Part shown: piece after piece, positions 40,826 through 49,993 of the stretch
Layout of the letters: each line of letters begins with the position of its first letter
Position numbering within the stretch: position 1 is the first letter of the stretch
Assembly (NCBI GenBank): GCA_949283125.1
Contig: CASDRK010000001.1
Coordinates: forward strand, 62,001-126,000
Source: an uncultured Clostridia bacterium
GTDB taxonomy: Bacteria; Bacillota; Clostridia; Christensenellales; Borkfalkiaceae
Direction of reading: 5' to 3'
Length of the DNA: 64,000 bases
Position numbers and translations under genes: made by a program
The notes under the pieces: model-generated
What the model was told of the DNA's origin: nothing
Database searches by the model: none
The model's input: the letters and a program-made list of their open reading frames with translations, nothing else

Positions 40826-42598
40826 ATGTATTCTGAATTGAAAGTCTATCAAATTATAATAGCTCTTTTAAAAAAATATGGCATTAGTCATTGTGTGTTA
40901 TCCGCCGGCAGCCGTAATGTGCCTTTCGTTCATTCTATAGAGGAAGATCCTGACTTTCATTGCTACTCCGTTGTAGATGAACGCAGCGCGGGATATTTCG
41001 CTTTGGGGTTAGCACAAGAATTACATGAACCGGTTGTTATTTCCTGTACATCATCAACCGCAACGTGTAATTATTGGCCCTCTGTTGCCGAGGCATATTA
41101 TCAAGGCGTTCCAATCATTGTATTGACAAGTGATCGCGATCCTGAAATGCTTGGACAATGGGAAGATCAGATGATAGATCAGGTAGGTATGTATGATCGT
41201 CATGTACGGAAATCTGTCAATTTGCCAATTATCAATAATCGGGATGATGAGATATATTGTCAAAGATTAGTAAATGAAGCATTATTAGAGCTTAATCACC
41301 ATGGGACAGGGCCGGTTCATATTAATGTGCCGATGAAGTCATATAATAATTCGTTTAATGTAAAAGAATTACCTCAGGTTACGAAAATTGAAAGATTATG
41401 CCTTAGTGATAGTAAATCTCAATGGGATAATCAGATTGCAAAATTAAAAAAAGCCAAGAGAATTCTGGTTACATGTGGGCAAAACAGTTATGTTTCGCCT
41501 TCATCGCAAAATGCGATTTCGGAATTTTTTAAAAAATATAATTGTGCTGTTTCAATTGAATATATGTCAAATATAGATTTAGCTGAAGGGTTAAATCTTA
41601 ATGTATGTATGGATTCAAGATATGTAATTCAGAAAAAGGTAAAGGAATTACTTCCCGAAATCGTCATTTCTTTTGGCGGTAATATTTTTTCCGGAATTAA
41701 AGAACAACTGCGTAAATTTGCGGGCCAATTTGAACACTGGCTTATTCAGGAAGATGGCCGAGTTGTAGATCTTTATAAAAGCATTACAACTATTTTTGAA
41801 TGCAAGCCGGAATATTTTTTCCAATATTGTTTGGCTAGTGCCGATGATAATGCAAAGAATGATCGGCATTATTACGATGAATTTAAAAGATATGTTGATT
41901 CCGTAGTTTATCCTGATTTTCCGTGGTCACATGTTTATGCAATTAAGGAAGTTGTAGAAAAAATCCCATCAGAGTCTATTCTGCACTTGAGTATAAATGA
42001 CAGTATTCGTATTACGAATTTTTTCAAATTAAATCCTAAAATCAAAACTTATGCGAATATAGGTACGCATGGGATAGATGGCTGCTTATCATCGTTTTTG
42101 GGACAAGCAGCGGTTAGTCAAAATCAAAGTTACTTAATCATTGGTGACCTTGCATTTTTCTATGATATGAATGCGTTGAGGTTGCGCCATATTAAAAACA
42201 ATGTGCATATTTTGCTGATTAACAATGAAGGCGGATCGGAATTCTATTTTAACCGCATGTGGAAAAATAATGCCAGCGATTTGCATACTACAGCGCGTCA
42301 TCATACAAAGGCGGAGTTGTGGGTTAAGTCGAATGATTTTATTTATTTGAGCGCATGTGATAAGCAGTCATTGCAAGAGGCATTAAAACAATTTATGCGA
42401 AATGATTTAGAAAAACCGGTATTTCTTGAAGTGTTTACCGAAATGAAAACGGATGCCGAAGTAATTTACAAATTTTTTGATTTAAGCCGTCCTAAAGATG
42501 CGCAGTCAGAGTTGATCCGTCGTAGCAAGGAATGGGTAAAGGCTACCATTGGTCAGGAAAAGGCTCAAAAAATAGCAAATTTTTTCAAAAAACAATGA
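40826..42598 (+). CDS. MenD-like thiamine diphosphate-dependent enzyme
   Basis: 590 residues with the layout of MenD (SEPHCHC synthase). The N-terminal Pyr domain has CVLSAGSRNVPFVHSIEED and the catalytic Glu in VVDERSAGYFALGLA (about 50-64), then ISCTSSTATCNYWPSVAEAY. A middle domain follows. The C-terminal PP domain has the ThDP motif IGDLAFFYDMNALRLRHIKN (GD ... N), about residues 440-460. I chose the ATG at 40826 because MYSELKVYQIIIALLKKYG matches family starts; ATG 40811 is also in frame. No other menaquinone gene is present and it is surrounded by polysaccharide genes, so it probably makes a branched or keto-sugar precursor (inference). Confidence 0.82.
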   Translation: MYSELKVYQIIIALLKKYGISHCVLSAGSRNVPFVHSIEEDPDFHCYSVVDERSAGYFALGLAQELHEPVVISCTSSTATCNYWPSVAEAYYQGVPIIVLTSDRDPEMLGQWEDQMIDQVGMYDRHVRKSVNLPIINNRDDEIYCQRLVNEALLELNHHGTGPVHINVPMKSYNNSFNVKELPQVTKIERLCLSDSKSQWDNQIAKLKKAKRILVTCGQNSYVSPSSQNAISEFFKKYNCAVSIEYMSNIDLAEGLNLNVCMDSRYVIQKKVKELLPEIVISFGGNIFSGIKEQLRKFAGQFEHWLIQEDGRVVDLYKSITTIFECKPEYFFQYCLASADDNAKNDRHYYDEFKRYVDSVVYPDFPWSHVYAIKEVVEKIPSESILHLSINDSIRITNFFKLNPKIKTYANIGTHGIDGCLSSFLGQAAVSQNQSYLIIGDLAFFYDMNALRLRHIKNNVHILLINNEGGSEFYFNRMWKNNASDLHTTARHHTKAELWVKSNDFIYLSACDKQSLQEALKQFMRNDLEKPVFLEVFTEMKTDAEVIYKFFDLSRPKDAQSELIRRSKEWVKATIGQEKAQKIANFFKKQ

Positions 42599-42607
42599 GG
42601 CCTGGCT

Positions 42608-43465
42608 GTGGGTGTTAAAAGAACAATTAGACGAGTAGCCAAATTTATCTTGGCGTCTCAACCTAAATCTAATATACAAGTTAATATTGGACAGATACAT
42701 TGCGGGCATATTCTTTCGAATAAGAATATCGTAATTACAGGCGGTAGCAGCGGCATAGGGCTTGCAATGGCAAAAAAATTCATTTCAGAAGGAGCAACTA
42801 TATTAATTACCGGACGAAATGAGAAAAAATTGATTGCTGCTGTAAATCAGTTGGGCCATGATAAATGCAGGTATATTATTGCGGATGTTTGTGACGTTGA
42901 ACACGTTAGTGAATTCCTCCAACATGCAAAAGATGAACTTGGAGGAAGAATAGACTGTTTAGTTAGCAATGCCGGTGTTTCCCTGCATGAGAACAACTAT
43001 GAAAATGTTACCATTGAAGGTTTTGACAAGCAATTTAATACTAAGTTTAGGGCTGGCTATTTTTTAGGTAAAGCATTTTTAGAAATGAAAACTCGCGAAA
43101 AGGATGTTGTGGATGCGCAACTTCTTTATATTTCTTCCGAGACCGGTGATCAGGTTTATGATATTCCTTATGGGATGACAAATGCGGCTATTAACAGTTT
43201 AGTCGGTGCTTTTTCTAGGCGTGTATATAAGCGAGGTATACGCGTTAATGCAATTGCCCCGGGAGTGACATTAACGGACATGACAAAAGATTATGCTGAA
43301 GCAAGTGATGGAAACATGTATCGTGATTGTGCATCAGAAAGACTTTTTTTGCCGGAAGAAATTGCCGAAGTTGCGTGTTTCATGTTAAGTGATGCGTCTA
43401 AATGTATTTCCGGAGAGATAATTCATTGTAATGCAGGAAATCATTTAAAAACATTTTGGGAATAA
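42608..43465 (+). CDS. Short-chain dehydrogenase/reductase with altered active site
   Basis: 285 residues, GTG start 10 bases after the MenD-like gene. The Rossmann motif TGGSSGIG (about 44-51), NAG in LVSNAGVSLHENN (about 120) and the catalytic Ser in LYISSETGD are present. The YxxxK motif appears as YGMTN (about 188-192): Tyr kept, Lys replaced by Asn. The C-terminus VNAIAPGVTLTDMT is normal. Either the enzyme uses another base or it is not a classical dehydrogenase. Coupling with the MenD-like enzyme suggests they act in sequence on one sugar or acyl intermediate. Confidence 0.85.
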   Translation: MGVKRTIRRVAKFILASQPKSNIQVNIGQIHCGHILSNKNIVITGGSSGIGLAMAKKFISEGATILITGRNEKKLIAAVNQLGHDKCRYIIADVCDVEHVSEFLQHAKDELGGRIDCLVSNAGVSLHENNYENVTIEGFDKQFNTKFRAGYFLGKAFLEMKTREKDVVDAQLLYISSETGDQVYDIPYGMTNAAINSLVGAFSRRVYKRGIRVNAIAPGVTLTDMTKDYAEASDGNMYRDCASERLFLPEEIAEVACFMLSDASKCISGEIIHCNAGNHLKTFWE

Positions 43466-43500
43466 GCGATTCTACCTTTTTGGTTTTAATATAGGATATT

Positions 43501-44610
43501 ATGTGTAAAGAAATAAGGGTTTTGAATATTCTAACTGGCGGATTACGTCGCGAAGGTATTACCTCTACGCAACTTGAATTTATGCGAAAAATGGATTTTT
43601 CGGATTTACGCATAGATTTTTTGGCTGTGCATAACAATGCTGATGATGTTATTAAGGAATTTGAATCATTGGGTTGCAAGGTAATAATTGCGCCGGATAG
43701 GAAGCAGCATCCTATAAAGTATTTACGGTTTTTAAAAAAATTAATAAAAGCAGAAAATTATGATGTTATTCATGTGCATGGAAGTAGTAGTTTGCTTGCA
43801 TTGGAGTTAAGCGTTGCAAAAAAACTTAAAATGCCGATGAGAATTGCTCATAGTCATAATACTAAATCTGATAATGCAAAATTGGATAAGCTTTTCCGCA
43901 CCAAATTTTATAAAAGTTATACTCATGCATTTGCGTGTGGCAAGGATGCGGGTGAATGGCTGTTTGGTTATCGTCCTTTTACAATTATTCATAACGGTAA
44001 CGATTTTAAAAAATTTGAATACAATCAATATTTCAGAAGTGAGATCCGTAGTAAATACGAGATTGGCAATAAGCTTGTAATAGGCTATGTGGGTAATTTA
44101 AATAATAATCAGAAAAATATATCATTCCTGCTCGATGTGTTTGCACAGGTTAAGAGTAGAAATAATAATAGTTTATTATTCCTGATTGGAGATGGCGCTT
44201 ACAAAGAAGAAGCAAAACAAAAGGTTGAAAGCCTTGGAATTACCGATAGCGTCATTTTTACAGGGCGTGTTTCAAACGTTAATGAATATTTGCAAGGTAT
44301 GGATATAATGTGCTTACCGTCTTTTTACGAAGGGTTGCCTAATGTTGTTTTGGAATGGCAGATCGCCGGTTTGCCTTGCTATGTATCCGATAAAGTCACA
44401 GATGAATGTAAAGTTTCCGAGCTGGTTGAATTTTTGCCAATAGATAATGGAACTGAATTATGGGCAGATAAAATACTTTCTACGCGAATCAGCGATGACA
44501 GAACGGAGGTTTCGCAAAACTCTTGTCGGGCAATGCGCGAAGCAGGATTTGACATAGTTGAAAGTGCAAAGTTAGTAAAATCAATTTATATGAGTGTGAG
44601 ACACAAATAA
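43501..44610 (+). CDS. Glycosyltransferase family 4
   Basis: 369 residues of the GT-B fold, EpsF-like. The N-terminal acceptor domain has NILTGGLRREGITSTQLEF and VIHVHGSSSLLALELSV. The C-terminal donor domain has IGYVGNLNNNQKNISFLLDV (about 193-212), LIGDGAYKEEA and the E-x7-E-type motif PSFYEGLPNVVLEWQIAGLP (about 276-295). A retaining cytoplasmic transferase of repeat-unit assembly; donor and linkage unknown. Confidence 0.93.
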   Translation: MCKEIRVLNILTGGLRREGITSTQLEFMRKMDFSDLRIDFLAVHNNADDVIKEFESLGCKVIIAPDRKQHPIKYLRFLKKLIKAENYDVIHVHGSSSLLALELSVAKKLKMPMRIAHSHNTKSDNAKLDKLFRTKFYKSYTHAFACGKDAGEWLFGYRPFTIIHNGNDFKKFEYNQYFRSEIRSKYEIGNKLVIGYVGNLNNNQKNISFLLDVFAQVKSRNNNSLLFLIGDGAYKEEAKQKVESLGITDSVIFTGRVSNVNEYLQGMDIMCLPSFYEGLPNVVLEWQIAGLPCYVSDKVTDECKVSELVEFLPIDNGTELWADKILSTRISDDRTEVSQNSCRAMREAGFDIVESAKLVKSIYMSVRHK

Positions 44611-44614
44611 AGTT

Positions 44615-45670
44615 ATGGCTAACAAAACAATTATATTTGTTATCAACAGACTGGGCGGGGGCGGTGCCGAACGTGTAGCGCAGCTTTTAGTCAGTTCAAT
44701 TGGCGGTTCTGATTATAGTGTTAAAGTCCTCTGTGTGAGCAAATTCGAGAGGGAGTACGATCACGCTGGGCTAAATGTAGAATACCTTAGCTCTGAAGGT
44801 GTGCCTTTGAGCAAGTTAAAAAGGATTAGGGCGATTCGTAATTATTTAAAAAAAGATAAACCCGATATTGTTATTTCCTTTGAGTATTTTTTGAATATGG
44901 ATACGATAGTGGCGGCGCGTGGATTAGGCATCAAAGTGATTGTGTCCGAGCGCAACGATCCTGCCCAGCAGCGCGATAGAAAGATTGTTAACTTTCTGCG
45001 TGACTATCTTTACAGAAAAGCCGATGTGCTTGTCTGCCAGACTCCGGACGCCAAGGCATATTTTTCAAAAAAAGTGCAGGAACATTCCGTCATTATTCCC
45101 AATCCCGTAAAAGGCGGATTGCCTGCGTGGTGCGGGCAGAACAGCAATAAAATAATCAATTTCTGCCGCCTTGAAAAGCAGAAAAATCTGCCCCTTCTCA
45201 TTGACGCATTTGAGCAGCTCCATAAAGAATATAGCGATTTTGAGCTGTTGATATATGGCGACGGCAGGGAAGGCGATGCGCTGAAATGCCTTATAAAAGA
45301 AAGAGGTATGGAGCAATTCGTTCATATATATCCTGCGGTGAACAACATTCATCAAGTTGCGTCGGCTTGCAGAATGTTTGTGTCTTCGTCGGATTATGAG
45401 GGGCTTTCAAACTCTATGCTCGAAGCTATGGCAATGGGTATGCCGACTATTTGTACCGACTGCCCCTGCGGAGGAGCGAGAATGGTCATCGAAAATAACG
45501 TCAACGGCATACTTGTGCCTGTAGGCGATAGGGACGCCTTGGTGGCGGCTATGCGCAAAGTGATTTCCGATGTCGGCTTTGCCGCCGAAATAGCTGCTGC
45601 CGCGCAGAATATATCCGAAAAATTATCTCAAACAAAAATAGCAGAGAAGTGGATAGAAATAATCAGGTAA
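44615..45670 (+). CDS. Glycosyltransferase family 4
   Basis: 351 residues. The N-terminus IIFVINRLGGGGAERVAQLL is typical of the GalNAc-transferring GT4 subgroup, followed by IVSFEYFLNMDT and KVIVSERNDPAQQRDR. The donor domain has IINFCRLEKQKNLPLLIDAF, LIYGDGREGDALK, and the E-x7-E motif SSDYEGLSNSMLEAMAMGMP (about 262-281). It starts four bases after the previous transferase gene. GC content is higher than in its neighbour, suggesting separate origins within a mosaic locus. Confidence 0.93.
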   Translation: MANKTIIFVINRLGGGGAERVAQLLVSSIGGSDYSVKVLCVSKFEREYDHAGLNVEYLSSEGVPLSKLKRIRAIRNYLKKDKPDIVISFEYFLNMDTIVAARGLGIKVIVSERNDPAQQRDRKIVNFLRDYLYRKADVLVCQTPDAKAYFSKKVQEHSVIIPNPVKGGLPAWCGQNSNKIINFCRLEKQKNLPLLIDAFEQLHKEYSDFELLIYGDGREGDALKCLIKERGMEQFVHIYPAVNNIHQVASACRMFVSSSDYEGLSNSMLEAMAMGMPTICTDCPCGGARMVIENNVNGILVPVGDRDALVAAMRKVISDVGFAAEIAAAAQNISEKLSQTKIAEKWIEIIR

Positions 45671-45678
45671 ATTGAGCA

Positions 45679-46926
45679 ATGTCACTATCTATTAAAAAGC
45701 ATGATATCGCCGGATATGCAATCATAATTTATATTTTAGCCTACATGTTGGCGCCGAGCAGCGGGCACATAGCGGTACAAATCTCGCGTGTGTTGCTTGT
45801 CGGCGTTATGGCTTTATATTTTATCCGCAAAAACGAAGTTAACATATCCGCATGGAAATACATCCTCTGGGCAATCGTTCTGTTGGTTTGGATGTGTTTT
45901 TGTGCAGTAAAAGCGTATTCGAGCTCCCAGGCGTTTGACTATGTGCTGACGGTTGCCTATGTTTTGATCTGCAATAGTTTAATTGCTTTGTATGTTCCCG
46001 ATCATAAAGATTTTATTGAAACTATTCTCATCACTTTAATATATGGTGCTATTTTCAAGGCATTGCTTGTCTATATTCCGGAAGGTTTTCTCGTCTTTTT
46101 AAATACAAGAGGAACAGAAGGCGTCAGCGCAAATACAATAGGTTACTACAGCGCGTTTGGTGCAGTCATAGCAATATATTTTGCGTTGAGCAAGGGGAGG
46201 AGATTATATTATTTGTTGTTTGCTATCAACTTGATATTTTTGATTCTCTCGGCGTCGCGTAAGGCATTTTTATTTTTAGGAATACCTTTGGCAGTAATGC
46301 TGATTTTAAGCTCAAAGAATCCGGTAAAAATCATACGAAATATAATTATTGTTATATTGATGGGATTGATTGCTCTTTTGTTGCTGTTCAATGTGGATTT
46401 CTTATATGAGCTTGTCGGTAACAGGCTCGAAACAATGATAAACGGCTTTCTGGGCGTTGGGGAAGTGGATGCAAGCACTTCAACCCGATTGAGTTTAATA
46501 GAATATGGCATTGAGTGGTTTAAGGATAGTATATGGTATGGATATGGCGGCGGTAACTTTGTTTTGTTTACTGCGGCTATGGGGATAAATTCAGGGGAAG
46601 GATATTATGCTCACAATAATTATATAGAAATGTTGGTCGATTTTGGGGTGATCGGCTTTATAATATTTTATCTTTTGCATTTTGTTCTCATTATCGCATT
46701 TTTTAAAAAATATCAAAAAGGTTTGAATCTGAACTTACTGATGTTTGGCTTGTTGATAGCTATACTTGTTTGCGATTATGGCATGGTAACTTATTATAGC
46801 GGGTATACCCATCTGTTACTGTTGGTAGATACATTGGTTGTTATGAATACTGTAAATGTTAAATTTAAATCGACAAAAATGGTGAACGTTAATGCGCATA
46901 AAGGAATTGCTCAAAAATCCCTATAA
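45679..46926 (+). CDS. O-antigen polymerase/ligase-like membrane protein (Wzy)
   Basis: 415 residues with about 10-12 hydrophobic segments. A large outside loop holds the Wzy_C-type pattern (residues about 245-310) with STRLSLIEYGIEWFKDSIWY, then GYGGGNFVLF and YYAHNNYIEMLVDFGVIGFI, the last being the well-known N-x-Y/H-N motif. It would polymerise repeat units on the outer face of the membrane. It overlaps the next gene by 35 bases. It is the only polymerase candidate in the locus. Confidence 0.9.
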   Translation: MSLSIKKHDIAGYAIIIYILAYMLAPSSGHIAVQISRVLLVGVMALYFIRKNEVNISAWKYILWAIVLLVWMCFCAVKAYSSSQAFDYVLTVAYVLICNSLIALYVPDHKDFIETILITLIYGAIFKALLVYIPEGFLVFLNTRGTEGVSANTIGYYSAFGAVIAIYFALSKGRRLYYLLFAINLIFLILSASRKAFLFLGIPLAVMLILSSKNPVKIIRNIIIVILMGLIALLLLFNVDFLYELVGNRLETMINGFLGVGEVDASTSTRLSLIEYGIEWFKDSIWYGYGGGNFVLFTAAMGINSGEGYYAHNNYIEMLVDFGVIGFIIFYLLHFVLIIAFFKKYQKGLNLNLLMFGLLIAILVCDYGMVTYYSGYTHLLLLVDTLVVMNTVNVKFKSTKMVNVNAHKGIAQKSL

Positions 46927-47797
46927 AATTTTTAATTTTTTAGCGGCAAAGGGATTATTCAATTGGCTGCCCGATAAACCGTATTTAAAACTGCGCTTCC
47001 GTGCGTCCATGGGCAAAAAACTCAATTTAAAAAATCCCCAAACCTTTAACGAAAAACTTCAGTGGCTCAAACTTAACGACAGAAAGCCCGAATATACCAT
47101 GATGGTCGATAAGTACGAGTCAAAAAAATATGTTGCAAACATAATAGGCGAAGAGTATATAATCCCCACCCTCGGAGTGTGGGATAAGTTCGATGATATC
47201 GACTTTGATAAACTGCCCGATAAGTTTGTTTTAAAGTGTACCCACGATAGCGGAGGGCTTGTAATTTGTAAAGATAAGTCAAAGTTTGATAAGCGCGCGG
47301 CCAAGTTAAAGATAGAAAAATCTTTAAAGCATGATTATTTTAAATGGGGCAGGGAGTGGCCGTATAAAAACGTCAAGCCGCGCATTATAGCCGAACAGTA
47401 CATGGAAGACAGCGCTTTGCATGAGCTCCGAGATTATAAATTTTTCTGTTTCGGTGGAGAACCTAAATTAACGCTTGTATGTACAGATCGCTTTTCTATA
47501 AGAGGTTTGAAGGAAGATTTTTATGATTTAAATTGGGAGCGTATGGCAATGAAACGTCCGAATCATGATAATGCGGACATTAAAACACCTAGACCTAAGT
47601 ATTACAATTTAATGCGTGATTTGTCGAAAAAGCTCTCGGATAATATTCCTTTTTTAAGATGTGATTTTTATGAAATAAATAATAAAGTATATTTTGGCGA
47701 ATTGACTTTTTTCCCGGCAACGGGAATGGAAGGCTTCTACCCTGATGAATGGGACAAAACCCTAGGTAGCTGGATCGATTTGGGTTTGGTTAAATAA
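46892..47797 (+). CDS. TupA-like ATP-grasp protein
   Basis: 301 residues. The pattern RASMGKKLNLKNPQTFNEKL, then QWLKLNDRKPEYTMMVDKYE near the N-terminus, LPDKFVLKCTHDSGGLVICK (about 110-129) and LREYKFFCF-like DYKFFCFGGEPKLTLVCTD match the TupA-like ATP-grasp family, named after teichuronopeptide synthesis. LRCDFYEINNKVYFGELTFFPATGM supplies the metal-binding Asp and Glu. Family members are found in capsule loci and probably link an amino acid or similar group to sugar carboxylates (inference). The gene begins inside the wzy reading frame. Confidence 0.88.
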   Translation: MRIKELLKNPYKIFNFLAAKGLFNWLPDKPYLKLRFRASMGKKLNLKNPQTFNEKLQWLKLNDRKPEYTMMVDKYESKKYVANIIGEEYIIPTLGVWDKFDDIDFDKLPDKFVLKCTHDSGGLVICKDKSKFDKRAAKLKIEKSLKHDYFKWGREWPYKNVKPRIIAEQYMEDSALHELRDYKFFCFGGEPKLTLVCTDRFSIRGLKEDFYDLNWERMAMKRPNHDNADIKTPRPKYYNLMRDLSKKLSDNIPFLRCDFYEINNKVYFGELTFFPATGMEGFYPDEWDKTLGSWIDLGLVK

Positions 47798-47874
47798 TAA
47801 AGCTATCTAAATCAGAGGGATGAATATAATTTAGCTGGAAGTTTAATTTTTAGAAATTAGTACTGTGTAACTTT

Positions 47875-49383
47875 ATGCGCACTAAAAAATTGGCATTAAA
47901 CACAATTTCATCGTTGACGTATCAATTGACTGCAGTAATTTGCGGTTTAATATTGCCCCGCTTAATTCTGCAGGCGTTTGGTACGGATGTTAACGGGTTG
48001 GTGAATTCCATTACTCAATTTTTATCTATAATTTCCTTTTTAGATTTGGGTGTGGGATCGGTTATTCAGTCCTCGCTGTATAGGCCGCTTGCAGTAAAAG
48101 ATTTTGATGGCGTCAGTAAAATCGTAGCGTCCGGGGGCAAATTTTTCAGAAAGATAGCCTATATTTTATTGGGATATATTACGGTTTTATCGGTAGTGTA
48201 TCCCTTTATAAACATCAGCGAGTTTGACTTTGGCTATACCGCGTTGCTTATTTTATCAATGAGCATAAGTTCTTTTGCGCAATACTATTTTGGCGTGGTC
48301 GATAGGCTTTTGCTAACGGCAGACCAAAGAGGTTATATTCAGTATTCAGCGCAAATAATTACGTTGATTTTAAATACTGCCGCGTGTGCGGTTCTTATTC
48401 ACTTTGGCGGTTCTATACAGATGGTCAAGCTGACCACATCCCTGATATTTTTGCTACGGCCCATAGCCTTGCGCATTTATGTTAATAAAAAGTATGCAAT
48501 AAATCGTAAAATCAAATACGAGGGAGAACCTATAAAGCAAAAGTGGAACGGAATGGCGCAGCATATTGCTGCGGTTGTTTTGGATGGTACCGATACAATA
48601 GTTTTAACTTTATTCTCCACGCTGGCAAATGTTTCAATTTATTCCGTATATCATTTAGTAGTTTACAATTTAAAAAATTTGTTCCTGTCGCTTACTAACG
48701 GCTTTCAATCTTTGCTTGGAGAGCTGTGGGCATTACAGGATATGGAACGAATAAGGGCATTTTTCCGTAAGGTACAGTGGGTATTACATACCGGTTGTGT
48801 CTTTTTCTTTGGATGCTGTGCAATTTTGATTTTGCCGTTTATTCAGGTATATACAGATGGAATAATCGATGCAAACTATTATCAGCCGGCTTTTGCCATG
48901 CTGATTACGGCGGCAAATGCTGTGCATTGCTTAAGATTGCCATATAATATAGTAATTTTAGCTGCAGGCGACTACAAGAATACGCAAAGATGCTATATTA
49001 TTGCCGCGGTATTGAATATAGTTATTTCGGTGGTTACTGTATTCTATTTTGGACTTATAGGCGTTGCGATAGGGACACTTGTAGCGCTGACCTATCAAAC
49101 CATCTGGATGGCGATTTATAATTCAAGGCATCTTATAAAAGGAGAAATAAAAAGTTTTGCAAAGCAAATTATTATTGATGCAATTACTGTTCTTTTAATG
49201 TGGGGGGCAACTGCATGGATTGATTTAATGTCGGTCTCTTATTTTTCCTGGTTTATAATGGCGCTCGAAGTTGCGGGGATAGGCTTGGGAATAATAATTG
49301 TTGTCAACCTTATTTTCTATCGCAGCGAATTTGTTGATATATTTAATTTTGTTGTAAAAAAATTAAAAAGAAAAAATGATTGA
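47875..49383 (+). CDS. Polysaccharide flippase (Wzx-type)
   Basis: 502 residues, about 14 hydrophobic segments, MATE/MVF superfamily. The start KLALNTISSLTYQLTAVICG and GLILPRLILQAFGTDVNGLVNSI (shown in part) are typical of polysaccharide exporters that flip undecaprenyl-linked repeat units outward. It is the last gene of the locus, 78 bases after the ATP-grasp gene, and is followed by a strong terminator at 49431. Together with Wzy it defines a Wzx/Wzy-dependent pathway. No initiating phosphoglycosyltransferase or Wzz/tyrosine kinase is encoded in this window. Confidence 0.93.
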   Translation: MRTKKLALNTISSLTYQLTAVICGLILPRLILQAFGTDVNGLVNSITQFLSIISFLDLGVGSVIQSSLYRPLAVKDFDGVSKIVASGGKFFRKIAYILLGYITVLSVVYPFINISEFDFGYTALLILSMSISSFAQYYFGVVDRLLLTADQRGYIQYSAQIITLILNTAACAVLIHFGGSIQMVKLTTSLIFLLRPIALRIYVNKKYAINRKIKYEGEPIKQKWNGMAQHIAAVVLDGTDTIVLTLFSTLANVSIYSVYHLVVYNLKNLFLSLTNGFQSLLGELWALQDMERIRAFFRKVQWVLHTGCVFFFGCCAILILPFIQVYTDGIIDANYYQPAFAMLITAANAVHCLRLPYNIVILAAGDYKNTQRCYIIAAVLNIVISVVTVFYFGLIGVAIGTLVALTYQTIWMAIYNSRHLIKGEIKSFAKQIIIDAITVLLMWGATAWIDLMSVSYFSWFIMALEVAGIGLGIIIVVNLIFYRSEFVDIFNFVVKKLKRKND

Positions 49384-49430
49384 TCAGATAAATTATCTTA
49401 ATATATTGCTGCCGTAAAATATGAATAAAT

Positions 49431-49474
49431 AAACTAATGGCGGGAGGGCTCGTTTGCCCTCCCGCCATTAGTTT
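49431..49474. terminator. Strong bidirectional terminator ending the polysaccharide locus
   Basis: An 18-bp perfect inverted repeat: AAACTAATGGCGGGAGGG (49431-49448) and CCCTCCCGCCATTAGTTT (49457-49474), loop CTCGTTTG. A/T arms on both sides would give U-rich tails in either direction. Confidence 0.9.
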
Positions 49475-49993
49475 ATGTCGCGTTTTGTGTGGTGCAATAT
49501 GGACTATGATGGCACTTTATAAAATATTTCGTCCGCTGCCGGTTGACGGCCATTCGAGTGGAGGTATCTGACTGCGTATGGCAGAAACCGATATCGGCAA
49601 TGATTAAATCGAAAGCAGAATTCCTCATCTTTTGCGGGCATGAGGTGGATAATACAATTTTTTATTCGCCGTATACGCACGACGTTTCTGAAACGCAGTT
49701 GCCGGTGTTAAAAATATCCGAGGGTACATTATTTGATTTCTGCGCGGATGATATTGAAGATATTATTAAAAATTCAAGGCTGTCAACATAATTAACGGAA
49801 AATTAGCAGGCTGAATATAGATACGGCAAAGTGCGGAGAGGGGGGATGTCCGCGGCGGGGGATGAATTTTTGTCGCGGCGGCCATGTTCTTTGACAAATC
49901 CCGGCGGGCGTGATACAATAATTGCGGGCGGAGAGGCGCGGCCTTCTCCGCCTTCTGCAACGAGCACGGCCGTCTGGCGGGAGGAATGTTTTT
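49475..49993. other. Transition from AT-rich to GC-rich DNA, possible gene fragment
   Basis: The only frame of note is 49543-49791 (+), or from the ATG at 49600, about 64 residues containing KAEFLIFCGHEVDNTIFYSP. It has no ribosome site, domain or known family and may be a remnant of an acquired gene. GC content jumps at about 49820, which I take as the right border of the acquired polysaccharide region. Confidence 0.35.

Noticed and set aside
40826-42598. Menaquinone synthesis gene menD
   Set aside because: No other men genes nearby, and embedded in a polysaccharide operon. Kept as MenD-like.
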